A stretch of DNA of 9,695 nucleotides. Origin: Clostridiales bacterium. Lineage in GTDB: Bacteria > Bacillota > Clostridia > Oscillospirales > Acutalibacteraceae. A program made the translations under genes and the position numbers. Under the pieces are notes generated by a model. The model had not been told where the DNA came from. It made no database searches and saw only the letters and a list, made by a program, of their open reading frames with translations. The stretch covers positions 17,538 to 27,232 of the forward strand of contig JAHZES010000005.1 in assembly GCA_019421725.1 (NCBI GenBank). The letters run 5' to 3'. Position 1 is the first letter of the stretch; each line of letters starts with the position of its first letter. Below are positions 1 to 6,910 of the stretch, piece by piece.

Positions 1-1
1 C

Positions 2-682
2 TTTTTGACCATCAAGACAGTAAAGCGTGAAACATATACGGAATCCATTCCGTATGCCACGGTAAAGGAAAAGTCGTCGAAGCTGTATATCGGATCGTCA
101 AAGGTGGCCGTCAAAGGACAGAACGGTGTGGAGCAGATCGTCGACGAGGTAACCTATGTGGACGGTGAAGAGGTTGACCGGCAGAATATCAGCACGGTGA
201 CGCTGCGGGCGGCAGTGGACCAGAAGGTATTGGTCGGCACCAAAAAGAAACCGACCTATACAATGTCTTATTCCAGCGCCAGCGGCAATGTGCAGTCTAC
301 GGGCAGTCTGATGTGGCCGGTGCCGTCCTCCCGTATCATTTCCCAACGCTACGGCGTAAGAGGTGTAACGGGCAGCATTCATCAGGCAATTGATATTCAG
401 GCGCCGTCCGGCACAACGATTTATGCCGCGGATTCCGGAACGGTCGTCAGCGCCGGATGGCACCCCGGTTACGGCTACAATTTGACCATCCAGCATTCCA
501 ACGGTATGAGGACCTTTTACGCGCACTGCGCCCGTCTGTATGTTGGGAGCGGAGCGGTCGTCTCCAAGGGTACGGCGATTGCCGCAGTCGGTCGAACCGG
601 TTACTGGGCAACCGGAAACCATCTGCATTTCGGTGTGATGGTAAACGGTGTTTATGTCAACCCGTTCCGGTATGTCAGTTGA
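2..682 (+). CDS. G5 domain / M23 peptidase (cell-wall endopeptidase), 5' partial
   Basis: This is the C-terminal part of an exported peptidoglycan endopeptidase. Counting residues from the TTG at position 5, a G5 domain spans about 10-80 (it ends in the typical KVLVGTKK), a short Ser/Gly linker follows, and an M23 (LytM-like) domain spans about 104-225. The zinc site is intact: H126 and D130 (HQAID), H174 (YAH) and H206/H208 (HLH). By family knowledge H126, D130 and H208 bind zinc and H174 is catalytic, so the enzyme should cleave peptide cross-bridges outside the cell. The frame is open to the window edge and I see no ribosome binding site for the TTG, so the true start and the signal or LysM region probably lie upstream. 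G5-M23 proteins are common in Clostridia, where they are linked to cell division, growth or sporulation. The family call is firm; the particular role is not visible. A terminator follows directly. Confidence 0.93.
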   Translation, partial: FLTIKTVKRETYTESIPYATVKEKSSKLYIGSSKVAVKGQNGVEQIVDEVTYVDGEEVDRQNISTVTLRAAVDQKVLVGTKKKPTYTMSYSSASGNVQSTGSLMWPVPSSRIISQRYGVRGVTGSIHQAIDIQAPSGTTIYAADSGTVVSAGWHPGYGYNLTIQHSNGMRTFYAHCARLYVGSGAVVSKGTAIAAVGRTGYWATGNHLHFGVMVNGVYVNPFRYVS

Positions 683-704
683 CGGAGAAAAATGGTAAGA
701 ACGG

Positions 705-747
705 CTGCTGCCGGACGCGAGAGCCTCGTGTTCGACAGCAGTTTTTT
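705..747 (+). terminator. Rho-independent terminator after the M23 gene
   Basis: Two 17-base arms (705-721 and 725-741) pair around the three-base loop AGC, with one C-A mismatch and two G-U pairs, and are followed by six T (742-747). It starts 22 bases after the M23 stop codon. There is no T tract on the minus-strand side, so it acts for plus-strand transcription only. Confidence 0.9.
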
Positions 748-779
748 ATGCGGTCGTGCAGAGGAAAACGTATTTTCCT

Positions 780-808
780 TTGCAAAACCCGCAAATCCGT
801 GATAAACT
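780..808 (+). promoter_or_regulatory. Probable sigma-A promoter of the DnaD/helicase-loader operon
   Basis: The -35 box TTGCAA (780-785) and the -10 box TAAACT (803-808) are separated by exactly 17 bases, and a TG lies one base before the -10 (extended -10). Each hexamer matches consensus at 4 of 6 positions. The expected transcription start near 815 gives a leader of about 60 bases to the TTG start at 875. The site lies just after the preceding terminator, where a new promoter is expected. Confidence 0.5.
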
Positions 809-874
809 GTTCTTCGGTATTTTGCAGAAACAAAAGCCCTGTGTATGGCTTTGGGGAAGGGTGGATCGGTCGCT

Positions 875-1897
875 TTGAAATATGAAATGGAACTTGGCGC
901 GTGGAACCAGGTGTTTGCGGTTCCGGCAGCGGTTGTAGACCGCCATTTGAAAATGGCCGGATCTGCGCAGCTAAAGGTGCTTTTGTGGCTGCTGCGCCGG
1001 GCGGGGCAGGAAAACGACCCGGAAGCGATCGGTGCGGCGCTGGGGCTTTCCCGCGCAGATGTCTGCGACGCCATGCAATACTGGATCGAGGCGGGGCTGA
1101 TTCGCGAAAATAACGGGGAGCTGACGCCGGCGGAAAAGGAGCAGGCAGAGAACGTCCCCGCAGAGCCCGAACAGAAAACGGAAACAGCGCAGCCCGCGCG
1201 CGCAAAGGAGGAAAAAGCGCCGCGGCGGCCAAGCAGACCGCGTCAGCTGGACTCCGCAGAGGTGGCGGCGCGCATCAACAGCGACGAAGAGATTCGCTGC
1301 ATGATGGATACGGTGCAGTCGATTTTTGCGCGCCCGATCTCTACGCCGGAAATGGGCGTGCTGCTGAATATTCATGATTGGGACGGTCTCCCGGCAGATG
1401 TTATCGTTATGCTGGTGCAGTACGCAGTCGGCGCCGGCAAGAGCAATATGGCCTACGTCGAAAAGATGGCGATCGGCTGGGCCTCGGACGGGATCGATAC
1501 ACATGAAAAGGCGGAGCGAAAAATCTGTGAGCTGGATGAACGGCGCAAGGCGTGGAACCGTATAAGCCGGTTGTTTGGCATTGAAAGGCGCCCTCCCAGC
1601 GCGTCGGAAAGCGAGGCAGTTTCCCGCTGGATCAATCTTTGGCAGTTTGAAGACGATATGATCCGGGAGGCATATGACCGCTGTGTGGACAGCACCGGAA
1701 AGGTTCGTTTTTCGTACATCAATAAAATTCTGGAACGCTGGAATGCGCAGGGTGTGCGCACGCTGGCTGAGGCCCGCGTGGAGAAGGGCGAGAAGAAACA
1801 GGGAAAAGCACCTGCGGCCGAAGACAGAAGAAAAACGTCTTATGATATCAGTGAATTTGAAAAAATGGCGCTCAACGGCGACCTGATGATGAAATAA
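875..1897 (+). CDS. DnaD domain protein (replication initiation/restart)
   Basis: This 340-aa protein belongs to the DnaD/DnaB family, which in Firmicutes remodels origin DNA and helps recruit the replicative helicase. The N-terminal 90 or so residues form a winged-helix-like region (from the HLKMAG segment to WIEAGLIREN). A charged Ala/Glu/Lys/Pro linker follows, then two DnaB_2 repeats. Each repeat carries the family's aromatic/helical motif: YVEKMAIGWASDGIDT in the first and YINKILERWNAQGVRT in the second. The TTG start at 875 is preferred because AAGGGTGGA (857-865) lies 9 bases upstream and the protein then begins KYEMELGAWN. An in-frame ATG at 845 has no ribosome binding site and would add 10 residues. 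Only 30 bases separate it from the helicase loader gene, so the two are very likely one operon. Family assignment is strong. A chromosomal primosome role is inferred from the pairing; no phage genes are in sight. Confidence 0.9.
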   Translation: MKYEMELGAWNQVFAVPAAVVDRHLKMAGSAQLKVLLWLLRRAGQENDPEAIGAALGLSRADVCDAMQYWIEAGLIRENNGELTPAEKEQAENVPAEPEQKTETAQPARAKEEKAPRRPSRPRQLDSAEVAARINSDEEIRCMMDTVQSIFARPISTPEMGVLLNIHDWDGLPADVIVMLVQYAVGAGKSNMAYVEKMAIGWASDGIDTHEKAERKICELDERRKAWNRISRLFGIERRPPSASESEAVSRWINLWQFEDDMIREAYDRCVDSTGKVRFSYINKILERWNAQGVRTLAEARVEKGEKKQGKAPAAEDRRKTSYDISEFEKMALNGDLMMK

Positions 1898-1927
1898 CGG
1901 GATGCGCTTTTTTAACGGAGCCCGGAG

Positions 1928-2944
1928 ATGGAGGTCACGCTTGCAATGGGATATGACCGTGAGATTTATGATAGTGCAATGGCTGTGCTGTCTGACAGAC
2001 GCAGCGCGGCGAACCGAGCCGCACGGCAGCACCGCGAGGAGGTTCGGCAGAGGTGTCCGCGCGCGCTGGAAATTGAACATGAAATTTCAGGGGCGGGCTT
2101 GCGCGCCGCCAGACTGATCATGGCCGGGAAAGATGCGCAGCAGCAAATTGCCGCGCTTGCGGAGGAGAATCTGCGCCAACAGCGTGAATTTGCAGAGGTA
2201 ATGCGGGAGGCGGGCTTTGCGGAGGATTACATGGAGCCGCACTTTGCATGCCAGGCGTGCCGCGACGAGGGCTATATTGACGGCAGAATGTGTGAATGTC
2301 TGAAGCTTTTGCTGCGGGAAACCGCTCAGCAGAAGCTAAATCGGCTGACACCGCTTTCTCTCAGCTCGTTTGAGAGGTTTGATTTGTCGTATTATTCATC
2401 AGAGCCGGACGAGAAGACGGGCCTTTCACCACGGCGGAAAATGGAGGATATTTTTCGTTTCTGCACCGGATATGCACAGCGCTTTTCTCTGCATTCGCCA
2501 AGCATTTTGATGACCGGCGCCACCGGCCTGGGGAAAACGCACCTTTCGCTTGCGATCGCCCGCGAGGTGATTGAAAAAGGATACGGAGTGGTTTACGGTT
2601 CTGCACAGAATTTTATGCTGCAGATTGAACGGGAGCGCTTCGGAAGATCGGAAAGCAGCGAGAGCGAACGTCAGCTTCAGGAGTGCGATCTGTTGATTCT
2701 GGATGATCTTGGCGTGGAATTTTTAACGCAGTTTGTCAGCGCGGCGGTCTACAACCTGATCAACACCAGACTGATGGCGGAGCGGCCTACCATTATCAGC
2801 ACCAATCTTTCCATTTCGGAGTTGGAAAGTCGTTATTCTGAACGGGTCGTATCCAGGATTATTGCAAACTATCGCGTTCTTCCGTTTATTGGCCGGGATG
2901 TGCGCCAGCTTAAGCGTATGCGCGAGGCGGGCCTAAATTATTAA
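1928..2944 (+). CDS. DnaC/DnaI-type AAA+ helicase loader
   Basis: This 338-aa ATPase is predicted to load the replicative hexameric helicase onto DNA, probably with the DnaD-like protein encoded just upstream. The N-terminal half is helical and charged and holds a Cys cluster (C108, C111, C122, C124; spacing CX2CX10CXC) that probably binds zinc, as the N-terminal domain of DnaI does. The AAA+ core has Walker A GATGLGKTH (197-205), Walker B LLILDDLG (255-262), sensor-1 TIISTNLS (N293) and an arginine-finger region RYSERVVSR (302-310). The ATG at 1928 has GGAG seven bases upstream. A second ATG at 1946 has GGAGGT 11 bases upstream and gives the N-terminus MGYDREIY, so it is also plausible. IstB transposition helpers share the core, but no transposase lies nearby and the Cys-rich N-terminus favours a loader. 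Confidence 0.92.
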   Translation: MEVTLAMGYDREIYDSAMAVLSDRRSAANRAARQHREEVRQRCPRALEIEHEISGAGLRAARLIMAGKDAQQQIAALAEENLRQQREFAEVMREAGFAEDYMEPHFACQACRDEGYIDGRMCECLKLLLRETAQQKLNRLTPLSLSSFERFDLSYYSSEPDEKTGLSPRRKMEDIFRFCTGYAQRFSLHSPSILMTGATGLGKTHLSLAIAREVIEKGYGVVYGSAQNFMLQIERERFGRSESSESERQLQECDLLILDDLGVEFLTQFVSAAVYNLINTRLMAERPTIISTNLSISELESRYSERVVSRIIANYRVLPFIGRDVRQLKRMREAGLNY

Positions 2945-2949
2945 TAAAA

Positions 2950-2995
2950 AACAGCAGTGCGTTTATCGTTACCGAAACGCACTGTTGTTTTTTAT
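2950..2995. terminator. Bidirectional terminator between convergent genes
   Basis: Arms 2950-2964 and 2975-2989 form a 15-bp stem with one G-U pair and a 10-base loop. A run of T follows on the plus strand (2988-2993). On the minus strand the facing A-run (2946-2951) becomes a U tract. It can therefore end both the helicase-loader operon and the leftward acyltransferase gene, whose stop codon is at 3025. Confidence 0.92.
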
Positions 2996-3024
2996 TACAG
3001 CGTGAAATACATAGAAAAGATTTT

Positions 3025-3552
3025 TTAGCAGGCGGCTGTTTGCTCACCGGCGGGGGCGCCGGAGGCGCGCTGCTGTTGACGGCGCAGACGGTTGCGGCAG
3101 CGCAGCAGGCGAAACCGGTTGTAACGCTGGATCATACTGTATGGCAGATGAACGATGGCGTTAAGTATGGCGCTGAGCATACGAAGTTCCCGGGGAGCTA
3201 TCAATAACAGCGCGGCGGAAAGCAAAAGGTTCCCGGAATGGATCCATTCTCCGCGGCAGGTCTCCGTTAAAAACGTATCCAGATATTCCGGTGTCACGGT
3301 ATCCAGATGCTCTTTGGAAAAGCCGCCCTCCGGTACCCGCTGAGGAAGCTTATCCTTCCAGGATTTGATATGAAAACACCGCTGATAGAATTTTCCGTCC
3401 TCTTCCCAGGAAAGCGCACAGTAGCGGCGGCGATCCGGTGAAAAACGCTCATCGGTTCCGCGGCAGCCCAAACGGAAAACAATATAATACCAAACGGTCG
3501 TAAAAAGAATTACAAATAAGAATTTCCAAAGCATGGAGTTCGGCGCCAACAT
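3025..3552 (-). CDS. CrtO-like (glycosyl-4,4'-diaponeurosporenoate acyltransferase family) membrane protein
   Basis: This 175-aa integral membrane protein resembles the small family named after staphylococcal CrtO, which acylates a glycosylated carotenoid. Visible family features are DGKFYQ and IKSWKDKLP (about 53-70), GGFSKEHL (76-83), FLTETCRGEWIH (94-105) and LPYSMIQRYNRFRL (136-149). Hydrophobic segments lie at about 8-28, 107-119 and 122-137, and the tail is Arg/Gln-rich and basic. Length matches the family (about 165 residues in CrtO). The ATG at 3552 is chosen because AAAGGG lies about 8 bases upstream. The open frame continues to 3855, but that extension overlaps the metallopeptidase gene and does not look coding. 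A 173-base AT-rich gap separates it from that gene; it contains TATGAT but no convincing -35. No carotenoid genes are nearby, so the true acyl acceptor is unknown and may be another glycolipid. Confidence 0.78.
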   Translation of the reverse strand: MLAPNSMLWKFLFVILFTTVWYYIVFRLGCRGTDERFSPDRRRYCALSWEEDGKFYQRCFHIKSWKDKLPQRVPEGGFSKEHLDTVTPEYLDTFLTETCRGEWIHSGNLLLSAALLLIAPRELRMLSAILNAIVHLPYSMIQRYNRFRLLRCRNRLRRQQQRASGAPAGEQTAAC

Positions 3553-3725
3553 ATCATGCACCCTTTCACAGGATTTCCGTTTCTCTTTTTCAGTATCATA
3601 CCGTTCTTTTTTGAACAATTTATTAATACACCGGAAAATATCTGATAATTCGTTCGAGCGGTAAAAAAGAGAGGCAAAGAGACGAGTATCCGGTAGAAAA
3701 TTCACCGAAAAGCCCTTCACCGGTT

Positions 3726-4427
3726 TTATGACCCCAAAAGCTTCTTCCGTTCGCGCCAGTCCGGCATTAATTCGGAAAGGAGGCGGTAAAAATCTGATGA
3801 ATGGTTTGGGTGCACAAAATGAACCAGCTCGTGCAGAACGACAAAATCGATGCAAGCGGTGGGATATTCCAGCAGGCGAAGGTTGAGGGTGACCGCCTGT
3901 TTTTGCGGGCGGCAGCTGCCCCAGCGGCTTTTCATGTGGCGCACGGTGATGGAGGGATGGGGAACGCCGAAGTTCTGCAGCAAAGGCAGCATCCTGCGGC
4001 AGGACTGTTCGAAGAAGGTTTTACACATTTCCGTGCTCCATTGTTGAAAAAGCCTCGCCCGCGAAGCGGCGTTCTCCGGGTCGCAAAGCGTTAACAGCAG
4101 CTCGTTTTCTTTCAGCTGTGCGCGGTTTTGTGTGCCGGGGAGCACGCGGATGCGGATCGGCTGCCCGAGAAGAGAAAAGGTTTCGCCGTTTGCAAACAAA
4201 GCCGGCCGTGGCTGTGGCTGCGGCGCAGCAGCAAATCGATTCAGCGCACCGAGAATACGGCCGGACTGAGAACGCAAAAAGGCATCCACAGCCGAGACGG
4301 GAACACTTTTTGCTGCAGAGACCCGCATGCTGCCGTCCGGATAGATACGGAGGTTGATGTTTTTCACTTTTTTCCGCAAAAAATCATAAACGACGGTGCG
4401 TCCGTCCAATTCAATGGTACGCTGCAA
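3726..4427 (-). CDS. YgjP-like zinc metallopeptidase (DUF45 / M48-like)
   Basis: This 233-aa protein belongs to the YgjP/DUF45 family of soluble, gluzincin-type metallopeptidases, whose physiological substrates are mostly unknown. The N-terminal part (about 1-110) is the beta-rich region typical of the family (VVYDFLRKKVKNINLRIYPD). The C-terminal part carries SRWGSC (167-172), LNLRLLEYP (181-189) and the active site HELVH (199-203), with the third ligand at H209 in PNHSSDF. By family knowledge H199, H203 and H209 bind zinc and E200 is the catalytic base. Length matches the family. The start is TTG at 4427-4425, supported by AAGGGGGG seven bases upstream. It sits about 50 bases downstream of the tRNA-Arg terminator, with no clear promoter in that gap, so it may depend on a weak promoter or on read-through. 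Confidence 0.92.
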   Translation of the reverse strand: MQRTIELDGRTVVYDFLRKKVKNINLRIYPDGSMRVSAAKSVPVSAVDAFLRSQSGRILGALNRFAAAPQPQPRPALFANGETFSLLGQPIRIRVLPGTQNRAQLKENELLLTLCDPENAASRARLFQQWSTEMCKTFFEQSCRRMLPLLQNFGVPHPSITVRHMKSRWGSCRPQKQAVTLNLRLLEYPTACIDFVVLHELVHFVHPNHSSDFYRLLSELMPDWRERKKLLGS

Positions 4428-4479
4428 AGGATCGCCCCCCTTGATCGTCAGGAATTTGCTTTGCCTTCACATTAAAAGT

Positions 4480-4523
4480 AAAAATCCTGTAAATCGCATT
4501 CCGCCGCGATTTACAGGATTTTT
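4480..4523 (-). terminator. Terminator of tRNA-Arg: perfect 18-bp hairpin
   Basis: Arms 4480-4497 and 4506-4523 are perfect inverted repeats (18 of 18) around an 8-base loop. On the minus strand the stem ends in TTTTT, followed by ACTTTTAATG. It begins 4 bases after the tRNA CCA end. Each outer arm end is five A or T, so it could also work on the opposite strand. Confidence 0.85.
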
Positions 4524-4527
4524 CAAT

Positions 4528-4604
4528 TGGCCCACCCGGAGGGACTCGAACCCCCGCCCTTCAGAATCGGAATCTGCTATTATATCCATCTTAACTACGG
4601 GTGG
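4528..4604 (-). tRNA. tRNA-Arg (anticodon CCG)
   Basis: On the minus strand the 77 bases fold as a complete cloverleaf. The acceptor CCACCCG pairs perfectly with CGGGTGG, followed by G73 and an encoded CCA. The D stem is GTTA/TAAT. The anticodon loop TTCCGAT holds anticodon CCG (plus-strand bases 4568-4570). The variable loop is AGGGC. The T arm is GGGGG-TTCGAGT-CCCTC. It decodes CGG. The first pair of the anticodon stem (27-43) is a G-A mismatch and the D stem is weak (three A-U, one G-U). Its promoter and terminator are both visible, so it appears to be a single-gene unit. Confidence 0.95.
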
Positions 4605-4628
4605 ATGTGCCGTCAGAATTACTAACAT

Positions 4629-4657
4629 AGTATAGCATAATTGGCCGAACAAATCAA
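4629..4657 (-). promoter_or_regulatory. Promoter of tRNA-Arg
   Basis: Read on the minus strand, TTGATT (-35, bases 4657-4652) and TATACT (-10, bases 4634-4629) are separated by exactly 17 bases, and TGC precedes the -10 (extended -10). The expected start near 4622 leaves a leader of about 18 bases before the mature tRNA 5' end at 4604. Confidence 0.75.
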
Positions 4658-4771
4658 TGCTTTTTCCTGTAAGAATCGGAAAAAACCTTTTTTAAATTTT
4701 TTCGGGTGCAAAGAGGGTCGGAAAAATTAAAAATCCGGCAAGATTCCCGTGCAAATCAGGGGAACAAGTTG

Positions 4772-4777
4772 TATAAT
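4772..4777 (+). promoter_or_regulatory. Probable -10 element for the DUF3626 gene
   Basis: A consensus TATAAT stands at 4772-4777 in an AT-rich stretch. The best upstream hexamer at 17-base spacing is GTGCAA (4749-4754), which is poor, so the -35 is weak or an activator is needed. Transcription from about 4784 would give a leader of some 138 bases. The 317-base gap 4605-4921 otherwise holds only the divergent tRNA promoter. I see no convincing small gene in it, and the in-frame extension of the downstream ORF back to 4706 does not look coding. Confidence 0.45.
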
Positions 4778-4921
4778 AATTATAAATTACAGGATCGCGC
4801 GGTTGTCAGGCTGTTCGTAGTGTGTTTTGTGAACGGTTGCCGCTATTTGCGAACGGAGCAAGCCGTAACCTGTTTTTTGTTAAAGCAGGACCGGACGGAG
4901 ATCAGGAATCGAGGATTGGTT

Positions 4922-5965
4922 ATGCAGGAATATCAAAGGCTTGCTCTTTGCAAAATCAGGGAATCTGCAAAGAAAAACGATGAAGCAAATATAAACTATC
5001 TGCAAAGCGTATGTGCTCCCTTGGGAATTGATTGCAGAGTATTGATTCGCAGACTTCTGCAAAGTCCCGTAACGATCAATTTTCATCCGGACAGGTTTTC
5101 AAGTAACGGGAAAACGGTTTTGGAAAACTTAATGAAGCAGGGAAGATACCATGGACAGTTTTGCACCGGAACGACAAATGGAGGTAAAACAGCATATATC
5201 GGAGGCTCTCGTTTTCTTTGGGAGCAGCGCCTGTTCAGAGGAGCTTATCCGGATAATGTGCTTGACCGCCCAAAGTACGGTGCGTTAAATATTCTGAGAT
5301 ATTTGGATGGTGCCTCCGTTCGTTTTGGTTCGTGCTACTTTGTCATGAAGAAGGAAATAGTAGATCGCTGTACATTCTCCTATGGAGACAGCTCACTTGA
5401 ACCGACGACCCTTTGTACAAAGGATACTTTTGCGGGGGTTGCGGCGGACCTGCTGCGGGATGTGCAAAATAATAACGGAAGATTGCTGAATCAAGTTGTT
5501 TCATCAAAAAGGGAAGCATTAGCGATTTTGTTGAACAGATCCGATCAGTTGAAGCATATCGGAAGGGATCTTGATCAATATATCGAGGTCCATATTCACG
5601 GCGATATCTCGCTTGCCGAAGATGCAGAAAGCTTTTATATGGACGAATCTTTCCGGCAAACAGTATTTGCCGAACAGGCTGGCGAGCTGTGCTGTAAATA
5701 TGGAATCAGGATGGAATGGATTCCGGAGAGACAGGTAAAAGTCAATGAGATTGATGAGCTGTTTCGCGGGCCGGCGCTTCCCGGGTTGGCGAAAAAGATC
5801 GATTATGCCTTGGGAGACGGACGCGGGATCCTTCATGCAGCGCTGATCGGGAAGGCATCACGCGATAGCATATTAAATCCGGATCGTTGGAGTGACATTG
5901 GGAAGGAGCCGGAGATGTTTCAGTATTTGAAGCAGCTTTGGCATACAGTCGGATATTTCGGTTGA
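4922..5965 (+). CDS. DUF3626 family protein, function unknown
   Basis: This 347-aa protein, with no evident signal peptide or membrane helix, matches DUF3626 by its motif order: INFHPDR (52-58), GQFCTGTTNGG (78-88), RPKYGALN (116-123), RFGSCYF (134-140), CTFSYGDS (150-157) and IEVHIHGDI (221-229). The order of conserved polar blocks suggests an enzyme, but I cannot name a reaction. An ADP-ribosyltransferase-like fold is conceivable and unproven. The ATG at 4922 is chosen because GAGG lies 7 bases upstream and the family-like sequence begins after it; the frame is open back to 4706. Hand counting over 4921-5940 gives about 46% GC, against about 58% in lines sampled from the DnaD and RnfC-like genes, which suggests a different history or acquisition. 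It stands alone between a divergent tRNA and the metallophosphoesterase gene, with its own -10 element. No good terminator follows it. Confidence 0.82.
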   Translation: MQEYQRLALCKIRESAKKNDEANINYLQSVCAPLGIDCRVLIRRLLQSPVTINFHPDRFSSNGKTVLENLMKQGRYHGQFCTGTTNGGKTAYIGGSRFLWEQRLFRGAYPDNVLDRPKYGALNILRYLDGASVRFGSCYFVMKKEIVDRCTFSYGDSSLEPTTLCTKDTFAGVAADLLRDVQNNNGRLLNQVVSSKREALAILLNRSDQLKHIGRDLDQYIEVHIHGDISLAEDAESFYMDESFRQTVFAEQAGELCCKYGIRMEWIPERQVKVNEIDELFRGPALPGLAKKIDYALGDGRGILHAALIGKASRDSILNPDRWSDIGKEPEMFQYLKQLWHTVGYFG

Positions 5966-6038
5966 AGATTATGCGGATAAACGAAAAGCAGGGCTGTGCT
6001 GTCTGCCGGAAATTGCAGCGCGGCGAAAGGATTTTGGA

Positions 6039-6863
6039 ATGAAAAAATTACCAGTTGAATTTACCAGCATGGAGTTGCCGCAGGCTCTTTTGCCCAAAGC
6101 ATTGGACGGACTGCGCATTTGCCATATGAGCGATTTTCATTCGGCGCGCTTTGCAGATTACGGGGAGCTGATTGCGCGGCAAGTCCGGGGGTTTTCTCCG
6201 GAACTGATTCTTGTGACGGGGGATATGACCGATTGCTCCAAGGATCGTTGTGCGAAATACTTCTTTTCCGTAGCAGACCGGCTTTCCGGCTTTCCGATGG
6301 TTTGCAGCCCGGGGAACCACGAGCTGCGCATCGGCAGGCAGGCAATGCCTGAGGAGCTGGAGAAGGCCCTTGCCGAAAGAGAAATCCCGCTGCTTTACAA
6401 TACTCGGGCGGAGCTTTGTATTCGGGGAGAACAACTGCTTTTGTTTGGCTATCTGCAGGGCTTTCAGTGGTTTACGGAGCGCGGCGCAAAGCACGCCAGA
6501 CTTCGGCAGGATATTACCGAAAGGGATATCTCGCTTGCACTGGGGCGGTGTCCGCGCAGCCGTTTTTCAATCCTGCTTGCACATGATCCTGCGCCGTTTG
6601 CCGCTTATGCCGATTGGGGCGCGCCAATGGTGTTGTCCGGCCATATTCACGGCGGACAGATACGGCTGCCTCGGTTGGGGGGAGTGCTTTCTCCGGCACA
6701 TCGCTTTTTCCCGGAATATTCCGCGGGAGTTTACCGCCGGGGCGGCAGCACGCTGGTGGTGTCGCGTGGGCTGAGCGTCAGTGAAATGCCAAGGGTAAAC
6801 AACCGGCCTGAGGTTGCATTTTTAACACTCAGAAGCGGAGAAACTTTCGGCTCCGACGTGTGA
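6039..6863 (+). CDS. Metallophosphoesterase (calcineurin-like, YkuE/YaeI type)
   Basis: This 274-aa protein is a binuclear-metal phosphoesterase of the YkuE/YaeI group, whose members act on phosphodiesters at or near the membrane. All metal-site motifs are present in order: MSDFH (D32, H34), GDMTD (D62), GNHE (N93, H94), LAHDP (H182) and SGHIHGGQIRLP (H202, H204). The N-terminus is short and lacks a clear transmembrane anchor or Tat motif, unlike some family members, so it may be cytosolic or only peripherally bound. The ATG start has AAAGGA 7 bases upstream. It follows the DUF3626 gene by 73 bases with no clear promoter between, and the YdcF-like gene starts 47 bases after its stop, which suggests co-transcription of those two. 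The substrate cannot be read from the sequence. Confidence 0.92.
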   Translation: MKKLPVEFTSMELPQALLPKALDGLRICHMSDFHSARFADYGELIARQVRGFSPELILVTGDMTDCSKDRCAKYFFSVADRLSGFPMVCSPGNHELRIGRQAMPEELEKALAEREIPLLYNTRAELCIRGEQLLLFGYLQGFQWFTERGAKHARLRQDITERDISLALGRCPRSRFSILLAHDPAPFAAYADWGAPMVLSGHIHGGQIRLPRLGGVLSPAHRFFPEYSAGVYRRGGSTLVVSRGLSVSEMPRVNNRPEVAFLTLRSGETFGSDV

Positions 6864-6910
6864 CGAACGCTTTGCTTAAAAAGGACAAAACGAAAGAAAG
6901 GACGACGGAC

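Noticed and set aside
971..2080. A 369-codon open frame on the minus strand
   Set aside because: It lies opposite the DnaD-like gene, which has clear family motifs. It resembles no family I know and is a GC-driven antisense frame.
1928..2944. IstB helper of an IS21-type element
   Set aside because: There is no IstA transposase or terminal repeat nearby, and the gene is paired with a DnaD gene between a promoter and a terminator.
3553..3855. N-terminal extension of the acyltransferase frame by 101 codons
   Set aside because: It overlaps the end of the metallopeptidase gene in another frame and does not look coding. The ATG at 3552 has a good ribosome binding site.
4706..4921. N-terminal extension of the DUF3626 frame by 72 codons
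   Set aside because: It spans the predicted promoter, its sequence does not look like protein, and the ATG at 4922 has GAGG in the right place.
4528..5965. tRNA-Arg as the integration site of a genomic island carrying the DUF3626 gene
   Set aside because: Islands normally insert at the tRNA 3' end, which here faces the metallopeptidase. The DUF3626 gene is on the 5' side, and I see no integrase and no repeated tRNA fragment.
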